A stretch of 27,304 bases of DNA from a virus, in IMG/VR virus record IMGVR_UViG_3300037427_001308, positions 1 through 27,304 of that record, one strand, 5' to 3'. This document shows positions 13,649-23,400 of the stretch, piece by piece. Each line of letters starts with the position of its first letter. Within the stretch, counting starts at the first letter, position 1. A program made the position numbers and the translations under genes. Under the pieces are notes generated by a model. It did no database searches. It was not told the DNA's origin and saw only the letters and a program-made list of their open reading frames with translations.

Positions 13649-15991
13649 ATGGCTTGGGCAGCATTAGGAAAAAAATTAGCAACTGGAATGGTTAAAGGTA
13701 AGGCAAAGAAGATTGCCACCGATAAGTTATTGAATCGAAAGAAAAAGAAAGAAGCTAAAAGACCATCCTTAGATGAACTTATTGCAGATGTGAGAGGTGG
13801 TGGAGCAGAACCATCAAAAGGTGGAGAACTTATGGTGCGTCCTACCACTTCTTTAGTTCCTAATCCTACAGGTGGTATTCAAAAACATACTGGCAATGAA
13901 GGTGAGTATGGTAGTATAGAAGATAATCTTATTAGAATTAAATCTAAAACTATATCTATTGATCAAGTATTAAAGGGTACTCTTGCTGCACAGAAGGCAA
14001 GGAAGGCAGACCAAAGGAAAGTAGCAGAGCAAGCAGATGCATCAGGAGCAGAATCAAAACTTGAAGGTAAGGGTAAGAAAAAGAAAGGACCAAACTTAAA
14101 AAGGTTTATACCTAAACCCATGATGAGTGCATGGGAAAAGTTAAAGAACTTTTTTACTACTATTGTTTTTGGTTATGTTGCTATACAATTACTACCTTTA
14201 CTTCCTGCATTACTTAAATTTGTTAAGGGGTTAGCTGCTTTTGTTGGATGGATTACTGATATTGGGTTGGGATTATTAACTGGTCTTACAAGTCTTATTG
14301 ATTGGGGATATAAACTTTATGATATGGGAATGGGATTGATAAAGAATCTTGTAGGTGAAGAGGGTGCAGAAAAGTTAGGGCAATTTATGGGAGTGATTAA
14401 GGATCTCTTTACGGGATTCTTAGTATGGAAAATTATCGGACAGAAAATATTTGAAGCAGTAACTAAGAGTATAACAAGAGCATTTAGAATTGCCAGAGTA
14501 ATAGTTAAGAGAGCAATTAAATTTGCTAAGAACTTTATTAAGAATGCAGTTAATTTTGCAAAGAATATAGCATCAAGGGTTGGTAAAAATTTGATGAATA
14601 TACCAGGAGTTAAGAATGTAGTTGGGAAAGTTGCTCAAGTAGGAGGTAATATACTTAAGACAGGTGCTAACATTCTTAATAAAGGTAAAGGATTGCTTAG
14701 TAATGTAGCAAGTAAAGGAGGGGGTGTTGCTAGTAAAGTAGCAAGTAAAGCAGCAGGTAAAGTTGGTGGAATAGCAGCGAAGATATTTGGTAAGGCAGCT
14801 AAGTTTATTGCTCCTGCTATTAAAACTGCAATGCCAGCAGTAAAAGGATTCCTTGGAAAGATTCCTATAATGGGACCTCTTATTGTAGGTATTGTTTCTT
14901 TAATATCAGGAGATCCTCCAGGTAAGGCTATCTTTAAGGCACTTGGTGCAGCATTAGGTGGAGCACTTGGAACCTTTATACCTATTCCTGTTCTTGGTAC
15001 ACTGATTGGTGAAACAATTGGTGTGTTTGTGGGTGAGTTATTATATTATCTGATTATAAAAAGAGATCCTAAAGCAGCATTTCAGTTCCTGAAAGATAGC
15101 TTCATGAAGATCTTTAATGTAGGAAAAAATATATTCCTATTCTTTAAGGATGGGTTTGGTAGGTTTATTAATACATTCCCAATGGTTAAGTTCCCTGCGA
15201 CGAGCATTGGGACAATGGTGGCTGATTTCTTAAGTATTAATCCCATCTATAAAAAATTATTAGAATGGGAAGTTCCTGATTGGAAAGTTATACCTAAAGC
15301 AATTAGAGGATTTTCTTTAGGTGGAATGTTAGATACTCTTCCTACTATACCAGAGATATTAGGAAAGATATTTAGTTTACATCCTTTGTTGAAAATGTTA
15401 GTTAAGGATGGAAAGGTAGAAGGTTTTCCTGCAGTTTGGCAGTTAATGAATCCTGTCTTTATGATTAAGCATCTGAAGGAATCATTCTTCCCATCTAAAG
15501 GAGGTGCAGGTTCTCCAAAAGTAACTGCAGTTACAGGTGGAGGAGGAAAGGTAGGTGGTGGGAAAAAAGAAGACAAAGAAGCAGCACAGTTAGAGAAGGA
15601 AAAGAAGATGGCAGAAATGAAAGAAAAGATTGGTGATGTAGCAGGTAAAGTTGGTGGGTTCTTTAAAAATATTGGTAAAGGTATTAAGAATATAGGTGGT
15701 AAGATTATAGAGAAACATCCTGCAGTAATGGCAGTGAAGGCTGCTAAGAATGCTATATCTCCTCCATGTAAGTGTGACCTTACACCAATAGATGTGAATG
15801 CTGTTTCTAAAAAGACAGATGATATTAGTACCTTTGCATCATATGAAGAAGGTGCAGAGGAAGAGATTGTTATTCCAATTCCATCTGCATCTGATGGATC
15901 CTCTGGAAATAAAGTGACCGATAGTAATCTGATACTTGTTGCTGCCAGTGGCGGTGCAGATTCTACTTTTGATTCTTTATACATCCGTTAA
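13649..15991 (+). CDS. large tape-measure-like tail protein 2 (780 aa)
   Basis: A 780-residue protein, one base after the previous gene. The N-terminal 150 residues are strongly basic (RKKKKEAKR and GKGKKKKG). At 158-175 MMSAWEKLKNFFTTIVFG aligns with MSIWDKFVNFLTTILVG of the preceding protein, so the two are probably paralogues. The middle is a long amphipathic region rich in Lys, Ala and Gly (about 270-400). It leads to a very hydrophobic segment (about 405-470, with GPLIVGIVSLISGDPPGKAI and GALGTFIPIPVLGTLIGETI). The C-terminus is acidic and less hydrophobic, with a CKC pair. Hydrophobic tape measures can enter the host membrane on injection. It is probably the gp29-type tape measure or its partner. 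A GTTAAATA box overlaps its stop. Confidence 0.68.
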   Translation: MAWAALGKKLATGMVKGKAKKIATDKLLNRKKKKEAKRPSLDELIADVRGGGAEPSKGGELMVRPTTSLVPNPTGGIQKHTGNEGEYGSIEDNLIRIKSKTISIDQVLKGTLAAQKARKADQRKVAEQADASGAESKLEGKGKKKKGPNLKRFIPKPMMSAWEKLKNFFTTIVFGYVAIQLLPLLPALLKFVKGLAAFVGWITDIGLGLLTGLTSLIDWGYKLYDMGMGLIKNLVGEEGAEKLGQFMGVIKDLFTGFLVWKIIGQKIFEAVTKSITRAFRIARVIVKRAIKFAKNFIKNAVNFAKNIASRVGKNLMNIPGVKNVVGKVAQVGGNILKTGANILNKGKGLLSNVASKGGGVASKVASKAAGKVGGIAAKIFGKAAKFIAPAIKTAMPAVKGFLGKIPIMGPLIVGIVSLISGDPPGKAIFKALGAALGGALGTFIPIPVLGTLIGETIGVFVGELLYYLIIKRDPKAAFQFLKDSFMKIFNVGKNIFLFFKDGFGRFINTFPMVKFPATSIGTMVADFLSINPIYKKLLEWEVPDWKVIPKAIRGFSLGGMLDTLPTIPEILGKIFSLHPLLKMLVKDGKVEGFPAVWQLMNPVFMIKHLKESFFPSKGGAGSPKVTAVTGGGGKVGGGKKEDKEAAQLEKEKKMAEMKEKIGDVAGKVGGFFKNIGKGIKNIGGKIIEKHPAVMAVKAAKNAISPPCKCDLTPIDVNAVSKKTDDISTFASYEEGAEEEIVIPIPSASDGSSGNKVTDSNLILVAASGGADSTFDSLYIR

Positions 15992-15994
15992 ATA
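15987..15994 (+). promoter_or_regulatory. late-promoter-like box GTTAAATA ahead of gp27
   Basis: GTTAAATA differs from TATAAATA in two bases, overlaps the stop codon at 15989-15991, and ends 22 bases before the gp27 ATG. An AGGAGA ribosome binding site (15999-16004) lies between. Position and spacing match the other late boxes in the window. Confidence 0.4.
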
Positions 15995-16016
15995 GTATAG
16001 GAGAAAAGATAAAAAA

Positions 16017-17438
16017 ATGGCAGCAGAAACTGTATTACCTAGAGCGTCAGAACCATCCTTTGTTAAGAAGGTGGAGATTAGATCTAATAAGGAGGGTTCG
16101 ATTGATGTAGCCAATGGTGTAGTTACCTTAAATTTTTATGAAAGTATTTTACAGGATACTATTAAGGCAACGGTAGTTTTTAATGATGCTGGAGATTCTA
16201 TTGAGGGTAAGACTGCTCTTGATGGATTGCCTATTGTTGGACAAGAGCAGGTTTCGTTGGAGTTTGAGGATAATAATGGAGTATCAATTGGTTCAACTAA
16301 GAAGTTGATTATGTATGTTAATAAAGTAACTCCTATTATAGATGAATCAACAAAGTCAATGGTTAAATTGGATTTGGTATCAAAGGAATATATTTTGAAT
16401 GAAAAGATTAGAGTTGCTGAGAGATTTGATGGTAAAGTATCTGATCATATTAAAAAAATTTATGAAGAACAAACATATTTTGATAATAATAATTCAGAGT
16501 TTCCAAAAGAATTAGATATTGAAGAGACGCAGAATACTTATAATTTTATTGGTAATAATCGTAAACCTTATTATCTTTTAAATTGGTTGTCTCAGAAATC
16601 AATTCCTGCTGGAGGCGAGGGAAAGACTGCTGGATTTATAACTTATGAAACTTCTGATGGTTTTCATTTTAAATCTATTGATTCTTTGATGGATAAAGAA
16701 AAAAATAAATTTAAGAAGTCTCTTATCTATACTAACAGTGCTGGAGAAGAGATTCCTGCTGGATATGATATGAGAATACTGGAATATGAAAAGGATAATG
16801 CAATTAATGCTCAAGAGAAACTACAGTTGGGTGCATATGATACTCGTATAGTTACTTTTAATCCTTTTGATTGTTACTATGAAGTCGTTACTGGGTCTGC
16901 GGATAATACTAAAGATGCACAAGAGAATGCAAACTCTGCAGCATCTCAACCAATTAAACATGCAGGTAAAGAATTGCCTACAATGAATGAAGAATTTAAT
17001 AGGACAGGTGATAGAAAGAATTTTTCTCGTACTACCTATTTTTATCTTGATGTAGGTTCTCTTCCTGGAAGAACAGAATCAGATGGTAGTGGGGAGGATG
17101 TTAAGAAGTCAACTGACGAGCAACTTACTAAGTCAAAGGAAGAAAACTTTAAGTACAAACAGATTGTCAATCAGTCAGTTAGAAGGTATAATCAGTTATA
17201 TTCCTCTAAGATGACCATAACTATTCCTGGAGATTTTTCTCTCCATATAGGAAACTCCCTCTTCATTGATGTTCCCATATCATCAAAAGAAAAAGATGAT
17301 GATGTAAATGCCGAAGATGGAGGTCTATATATTATAGTAGATTTATGTCATTATCTGTCTGCTAAAGGAACTTATACCAAATTAAATTTGGTAAGAGATT
17401 CCGTAGGTAGAGAGGGAAATCATCTTCAACGTTCCTAA
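16017..17438 (+). CDS. 27: gp27, baseplate hub subunit
   Basis: A 473-residue hub protein (T4 gp27: 391). In T4 a gp27 trimer forms the central ring that holds gp5 and passes DNA. The N-terminal tube-like beta domain shows VKKVEIRSNKEGSIDVANGV and VTLNFYESILQDTIKATVVF. This is followed by LDLVSKEYILNEKIRVAERF and the HIKKIYEEQ...FIGNNRKPYYLLNWLSQKS region, both typical of gp27-like hubs. The end has NSLFIDVPISSKEKDDD and GGLYIIVDLCHYLSAKGTYT, as in the second tube-like domain. An AGGAGA site precedes the ATG. It lies two genes before gp5, its structural partner, as expected for co-assembly. Confidence 0.88.
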   Translation: MAAETVLPRASEPSFVKKVEIRSNKEGSIDVANGVVTLNFYESILQDTIKATVVFNDAGDSIEGKTALDGLPIVGQEQVSLEFEDNNGVSIGSTKKLIMYVNKVTPIIDESTKSMVKLDLVSKEYILNEKIRVAERFDGKVSDHIKKIYEEQTYFDNNNSEFPKELDIEETQNTYNFIGNNRKPYYLLNWLSQKSIPAGGEGKTAGFITYETSDGFHFKSIDSLMDKEKNKFKKSLIYTNSAGEEIPAGYDMRILEYEKDNAINAQEKLQLGAYDTRIVTFNPFDCYYEVVTGSADNTKDAQENANSAASQPIKHAGKELPTMNEEFNRTGDRKNFSRTTYFYLDVGSLPGRTESDGSGEDVKKSTDEQLTKSKEENFKYKQIVNQSVRRYNQLYSSKMTITIPGDFSLHIGNSLFIDVPISSKEKDDDVNAEDGGLYIIVDLCHYLSAKGTYTKLNLVRDSVGREGNHLQRS

Positions 17439-17446
17439 TTAAAACT

Positions 17447-17710
17447 ATGACTATTAAACACGACTTAGATCATGAGGTCTATATTGACCCTAAAGATGGT
17501 AAGGAGCATACTAATCATGGTATGCACGAGTATACTAAGGAAGATTTAGAGAATTCTCATGCTTATTATGAGGAGTATCATAAGGGTGAGGAAGTAGATA
17601 GTAATGATGCCAAGATTAATGATTATCATACACGTCATGAGGATCAGCACTTAGAGATCTATTGTGATAATCATCCCGATGCAGATGAATGTAAGGTATA
17701 CGACGATTAA
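17447..17710 (+). CDS. His/Asp-rich small protein between gp27 and gp5 (87 aa)
   Basis: An 87-residue acidic protein with eleven histidines (5, 9, 21, 24, 27, 38, 45, 61, 64, 68, 76), two cysteines (73, 82) and many Asp/Glu. The elements DPKDGKEHTNHGMHEYTKED and DYHTRHEDQHLEIYCDNHPD stand out. I recall close relatives at the same position in other T4-like cyanophages, but no function. The His/Asp/Cys pattern suggests metal binding; the T4 spike tip (gp5.4) and gp5-type spikes are known to hold iron or other metals, so a spike-related role is possible but unproven. It starts eight bases after gp27, and its stop directly abuts the gp5 ATG. Confidence 0.78.
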   Translation: MTIKHDLDHEVYIDPKDGKEHTNHGMHEYTKEDLENSHAYYEEYHKGEEVDSNDAKINDYHTRHEDQHLEIYCDNHPDADECKVYDD

Positions 17711-20482
17711 ATGGAAGTAGGAGCACTATTCAATCAAGGGTTCTTAGGACAGGGATTTAGCTGGTGGATCGGCCAAATCCCTGATGATTCTACGTGGAGA
17801 GATAACATAATACCTGGTAAGTTTGATAATAAAGAAGAGGTTAAGGGTTGGGGAAGAAGATATAAGGTAAGAATTGTAGGAATACACGACCAAGGGGAAG
17901 CAACTCTTCCTTCAGACCAATTACCTTGGGCACAGGTAATGTACCCCATCACGGCAGGTGGTGGTCAAGGAGAGGTCTATCAGACTCCAGGTATAAGACA
18001 GGGTAACTTTGTCTTTGGATTCTTTATGGACGGTCCTGATGGACAAGTCCCTGTTATTATGGGTATTCTGGGGAACAATACTCAGACTGCTTTACAGAAT
18101 GCTACATCTCTACAAGGTTCTTCTCCCAAGGCAAAGAATTTTTCTCCCATTAGTGGATTTGCTCCGACTGTTATTGAGAAACTTCAAACAATTGAAGTCC
18201 CACCTAAAGAATCTTTATCTGCAAAGAGACCTTCTACTAAGGAGCAATTGCAAGAAGAAGTTAATGTTGATAATATAGGGGGTCAGAACTGGCAACCCAC
18301 TGCAGATCAACAGGCAGATATTGATGCGGCTCAGCAAAGTTTAGATAAGTTGGAGGAAGTATGGAAAGATGTTGGTAAAGAATTAGATGAGATAGAATCA
18401 TTGGGTGCTTCTTTTGTAGCAAGTGTTGTTAAGCAGGGGGTTAGAAATCGTACTCGACAAGCAAACTCTCCTACTACTCCCCCTAAACCTGGACCTACAA
18501 AAGAAAACTCTGACAATCCACATTTAACTTCTGCTGGTGATGTAGAAAGAGATGATAAGTACAAAGAGAAAATTGTTTTATTAAAACCAGATGATATAGT
18601 TGCGTCTTCTATCACTGCGACGCAAACAGCGATGGATAATCTTGCTGTAAAAGCTGATAAGTATTTTCAAAGTATGAAAGAGTTTGGATATATTGAAGCT
18701 GTTTCTGGTAGTGGTAGTATGGCAGATTTGAGGAACGATTTAGAAGGTACTGCTAAAGAAATAGCAAAGTATATGAAGGTTCCTTTTAATAAAATGATGG
18801 AGTATACTGAGAAGACTATAAACAAGGAATTGCAAGGAAAGGTATCAGAAATACCTGCATGTATGAGATTTCAACTTGCAGATGTGACTGATATGACTGG
18901 TGAATCTATGCTTGAATCTTATGGTAAGATGACACAGGGATTGGAGAACCAGATTAAGTCTATTATGGATAAGATGTTTCCTTTAGATGACATTCGTCAA
19001 CAAGTTTTTAATAGTGTTGAGGATGTGTCAGATACTGTAGTTTCTGTTCAGGATGGATTTGATGCTCAGATTGTTGCTGCATTTGTAGAGAATGCTAATA
19101 GAGCACCTACTCAAAGTGAAGTTGCTTTTTATAAACAATCAAATAATAATATTGCCGATATTGTAGAGACGATTTTAAGCAAAGACTTTACTGCTACTCC
19201 TGGTGCTATTGCTTCTGCCACTGCGACTGATGTTGAAGGAACTCCAGGGGATGTTCCTATTCAGATAACAGTACCTAAAGTTCCAGTGTGTAGTGCTGAA
19301 GATCTTTTAGGTAGATTACTTGCTTCTAATAAAGAGACTATTGATAAGCTTAATAAGGATACTGTTACGCAATTAAATTATTTCTTAGAAGATATTAAGG
19401 GTCAGATTGGTGGTAAACCTATTGATCCTAATGCTTTACCTCAACCAGAGCATCCAGAAGGTGCTATTATCTCACAGAATGATGAAGAAGTTTTAAATCA
19501 AACAAGAGGTGGTAGTAAGTATACATCTACTAATGATGTAAGTACTTATTGGTATACAAATATTAATCCTGGTATTACTACCAGTCCTGGTAGAGGAGCA
19601 ACTGTAAAGGTAGGAGTTAATACTGGTGGTCTTGGAGCAAACACAGGTGGAGATGCAAAAGGTTTTACGTGGATTGAGAGAGGAACTGGATACACAAATC
19701 CTGGTGCTAATGCTGTTAACTGTACTGTTGTTGGTTCGGGTTCAGGAAGTGGAATGAAAGTGAATTATACAACATATTCTCCTGGTGACAGATCAATAAA
19801 TCAAATATTTGTTCATACTGCAGGAGAAAATTATGAACCCAATACTCTTCTGAGAATTGATGATGGTAATTTTGATGCTCAATTTATTTTGGATGAGGTT
19901 TATGGTCCTGTTAATCCTGGCGGTATTGGGGTACTTAATCCAGGTTCAAAATATCAGGTTGGAGATGTGATAGCAGTTTATAATCCTGATAGCACTGCTT
20001 TACCTGCAACCTTTACGATAACTGCTACTAATGATCCTGGACAAGGAAAGGCAGAGGGTGGAAGTGGACAATCATTGTCTGATATAATAGGTTTGATTGG
20101 CAATCTTAGTGGTAATGTATCTTCAGCTTTAAATTTTGAGAATATTAAATCAAATATTTTCCCCTTCGAATTGCCTCCTAAACCTGCACTTTCCGATCTG
20201 TATCAATTTGGAAAAGGTGGTAGTGGACAAGAGCAACCTCAGTTGCCATCCTTTGGTGCTGTTGGTGACTTTGTTAATAAGGTGGAGGAGATAGCAGAGG
20301 ACCCTGAGAAATTAAAAGAAGTTATTCCTTTACCAGATGCTCCTCTTCCTTTCCTTAAACCAAGTATGGGAGAACCTGATCTTGTATTTAATGGGGACAA
20401 CGTTGATACTGTAACAGACACTCTTAGAGACCTGCAAGGGAATCTTATAGACAGTACTGGGAAGCTTATAAAGAAGGAATAA
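17711..20482 (+). CDS. 5: gp5-like baseplate hub/spike protein without lysozyme domain
   Basis: A 923-residue protein, much longer than T4 gp5 (575). The N-terminal OB-fold of gp5 is clear at about residues 48-123 (RRYKVRIVGIHDQGEATLPS, then QLPWAQVMYPITAGGGQGEV and GNFVFGFFMDGPDGQVPVIM). This domain sits on the gp27 ring. In T4 a lysozyme domain follows; here no T4-lysozyme-like catalytic region is visible. Residues about 190-590 are helical and charged, with linker stretches. At about 600-775 there are beta repeats with G-x2-Y-x2-(P/N/G) turns (GTGYTNPG, GENYEPN, GSKYQVGD). No VxG octapeptide spike repeats were seen. Its start abuts the preceding stop. The hub role is well supported; the enzyme role is not. 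Confidence 0.85.
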   Translation: MEVGALFNQGFLGQGFSWWIGQIPDDSTWRDNIIPGKFDNKEEVKGWGRRYKVRIVGIHDQGEATLPSDQLPWAQVMYPITAGGGQGEVYQTPGIRQGNFVFGFFMDGPDGQVPVIMGILGNNTQTALQNATSLQGSSPKAKNFSPISGFAPTVIEKLQTIEVPPKESLSAKRPSTKEQLQEEVNVDNIGGQNWQPTADQQADIDAAQQSLDKLEEVWKDVGKELDEIESLGASFVASVVKQGVRNRTRQANSPTTPPKPGPTKENSDNPHLTSAGDVERDDKYKEKIVLLKPDDIVASSITATQTAMDNLAVKADKYFQSMKEFGYIEAVSGSGSMADLRNDLEGTAKEIAKYMKVPFNKMMEYTEKTINKELQGKVSEIPACMRFQLADVTDMTGESMLESYGKMTQGLENQIKSIMDKMFPLDDIRQQVFNSVEDVSDTVVSVQDGFDAQIVAAFVENANRAPTQSEVAFYKQSNNNIADIVETILSKDFTATPGAIASATATDVEGTPGDVPIQITVPKVPVCSAEDLLGRLLASNKETIDKLNKDTVTQLNYFLEDIKGQIGGKPIDPNALPQPEHPEGAIISQNDEEVLNQTRGGSKYTSTNDVSTYWYTNINPGITTSPGRGATVKVGVNTGGLGANTGGDAKGFTWIERGTGYTNPGANAVNCTVVGSGSGSGMKVNYTTYSPGDRSINQIFVHTAGENYEPNTLLRIDDGNFDAQFILDEVYGPVNPGGIGVLNPGSKYQVGDVIAVYNPDSTALPATFTITATNDPGQGKAEGGSGQSLSDIIGLIGNLSGNVSSALNFENIKSNIFPFELPPKPALSDLYQFGKGGSGQEQPQLPSFGAVGDFVNKVEEIAEDPEKLKEVIPLPDAPLPFLKPSMGEPDLVFNGDNVDTVTDTLRDLQGNLIDSTGKLIKKE

Positions 20483-20485
20483 ATA
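20478..20485 (+). promoter_or_regulatory. possible late-promoter-like box AATAAATA
   Basis: AATAAATA fits the NATAAATA pattern reported for cyanophage late promoters and overlaps the gp5 stop (20480-20482). It ends only six bases before the next ATG (20492), which would leave almost no leader. It may be a chance match, or serve an internal start. Confidence 0.2.
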
Positions 20486-20491
20486 ATAACT

Positions 20492-23400
20492 ATGGCAGCA
20501 CAACAACAACCTACCTTTAATATTTTTGATTCTCCTACGAAAGAGGGGATAGATGTTGGATATATTTCTAGTGATAGAGGATATGTACAAAATGTTAATC
20601 TTTGTGAAGCCAATGAGTATGCTAAGGCAAATCCAGGAACAGTATTTATTGTTAAGAATAGGGATGTTGTAAAGTATCTTGGAATTAATTCACTCAATAC
20701 ATTAAATCCACAAGACCTTATTCCTGAAGGAGCTAATGAGTGTGCAGGTTATGAAGATTCGAGTATTGATGATGGTGATAACACTACAACCCTAACTGAT
20801 AAATCTTTTCTTCCTCCAACTGGTATAGAAATATTTCATAATCCAGGTAGTTGTAAATCAAGAGTAGCTTTTTATGGTGGTGGAGGAGTAGGTGTCCATG
20901 CAAATGCTATCATTGGTAATGATGGTGGAGTTCTGGCTGTTGATGTTGTTCGTGGTGGATTTGGATATAAGTATCCTCCACAGGTAGATGTTAAGGATAC
21001 TTGTAAGCAGGGTGTTGGGGTTGTAGCAAAGGCATATATTGATGAGGAATTAGAAGTTCTTCATTATTATGATGAAGATTTGGAAGTAGAAGAACCTGAA
21101 CTATGTGCTGATGATATTGCAGGGTTTGGTAGAAGATATAATGCTGCAGGAAAGGATGTAGGAGCGTGGGATCCTTCAGTATATAAGAGAGAATCAGAAA
21201 AAACTGATTATCAAAGAGCAGTTGAAGAATATAATAGGTTAGTTGCAGAATATACAAGACCTTGGAAGACTGTTAGGGATATAAAGGGTGCGGAGAGTCC
21301 TGTACAATTAAAACATATTATATGGACTAGTGGGGGTGGAACAACTAAAGAACAGTATGATGTTAAATGGACAGGTTATACTGCACCAGACAGTCTTTTA
21401 GTAGAAGATACTTTCCTTGTCTATACCGAGGGTGGAGGAGGACAGGGTAGGGTTACAGGAACAGGTTTACAATATACATTTACTTCAGCAACTGGATCAC
21501 ATAAGTTCTCTATAAAAGCAGAATCTTTTGTAAATAGGGCAGCAGCACAACCAGTAAAGATTAAGGTTAAACCTAATACAGTTTATAATGTAGCATCAAG
21601 TGGTAACTATGAAGGTATTAATAAAACTGAGCAAGGACTTCTTAAAGAATCTACTTTTGGAAAGAGGGGAACCGAACAAGATACAGGGACAGGTAAAACA
21701 ATTTTTGCAGACTTGATAGGTTCTGCAGATGATGATGATGACTTACAAATTAAAACTACATTAGGAAAGTTTATAGCAGGAAGTCCAATAGCTACAGGAA
21801 GGGGTCATGATAGTTGGGCAATAACTTATAAGTTAGAGGATTCTTCTGTTAATAATGCAAATGGAGGGTCTGGATCTGATACAGATAATTCAGAAGAGTA
21901 TTTGGGTGATGGATGGGGTGCGTTTATGAATAAGAATGCAATATCTCCTGTTCCTCCATCAGCTGTACCAGGTAGTGATCATGCTGGCGAAACTTTTATT
22001 TGTGAATGGGATGCAGATTTTCCTACTGATGGTGAGTATACCTTTAGAGGAGCATTTGATGGTGATGCAAATTATGGAGATTTTTATGTAGATAATGAGA
22101 AGATAGGTGAATTTAGCCGCTATGATGTAAAACCCATCAGTGTTATTCATAAAATTTATCAAAGAGGATTGCATACACTGAGGTTTGATTTAAAAAATAA
22201 TGCAATCATGAAACCCGTAGCTATTCAACCTACCATTTCAGATAACAATGTTAAGTTTGATGGTATGTTTGTAAAAGAAGGTAGTAATTATTTTTATTAT
22301 ATTGAAAAGGCAAATGATTTAGTAAGTATAGATTTTGAATTTCAGTGGGCAGAAACACAAGATAAAAAGATGACAGTAACTAAAGTTACTTTAGATACTG
22401 AAGATGAACCATTAGTATTTGATATACCTAAGTTGGAGGCTGAACCACCCGCATCTCTGCCTAATATTTCTATGTTAGCTCCTTGGGTAAAGAGTTACCA
22501 AGGTCAGGGTTTTACTAATTGGGTTAATAATTCTAACGTTGAATTTCTAAGAGCTTATGCTGTTTTTCCAGTTACTGATAATTCATTGAATGGTATAAAA
22601 CAAACAGGTAGATGGACTATTGATATTTCAACTCCAGGAACTTATACTCTTGAATTATCGTCAGATGATACTTCATCAGTTAGTTGGGATGGAAATTTTG
22701 TAGGTGATACTACTTGGGATGAATCACAATCTGGTCCAAAAGTATTTACTATTAATGATGTAACTGTAGGTAAGCATGAATTGAAAGGAGAGGTTACAAA
22801 TAATCCTGCCTATGGTAAATCTTGGTATAGGAATCCAGGAGGAATTGGATGGGTACTGAAGAATTCTGCAGGTCAGATAGTAAGAACCTCATTAGATGAT
22901 TTTAATACTGAATTACCTCAAGGATTTAGAGCAATTAGTTTTGATGTACAGAGACAATCTTATGATACTAATAAGATTATCTTTGAAGGGATGAATTTCA
23001 CTGCTACTGGTGATATACCAAATGATACAACTAGTAAACAGAATACTGTAGTTGAAGAAGGTGTTGCTTATAAACTATCTTATTTTGGTAGTGGTAGACG
23101 TACTTGTTTCTTTAAAGTGGAGTATGGTGGATTAGCGATTGGTCTTGATGATGATGGTGGTTCACGTACACCAAATCCTATTAGTGGTGACTTTAAAAAT
23201 AGTGGAGTATATGTAGGAGCAAATCTTCTTGTTACTGCATCTGAAGGAGAGTTCTATGAGCAAGATGGATCTTTCTATTACAAGGTAAGGAAGAGTAATC
23301 TTCAAGAGGATTTGGGTAAAGAAGGAAGTGGATATGAACCACAAGGAAACATTTTAAAGACAGGAACCTTTAAGGATGGTAAGAAATATCGTTTAGTTTT

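Noticed and set aside
15247-15984. 245-residue - strand frame opposite the second tape-measure gene
   Set aside because: Rich in Pro/Ser/Phe as expected from the complement of Gly/Lys/Ala codons; nothing supports expression.
20239-20697. - strand frames across the gp5 / giant gene junction
   Set aside because: They span two well-supported + strand genes and have no start signals; composition is that of a reverse-complement shadow.
21680-21700. DTGTGK in the giant protein as a P-loop ATPase motif
   Set aside because: It lacks a preceding G-x4 arrangement and a Walker B partner, occurs twice in beta-rich repeats, and sits in a structural gene context.
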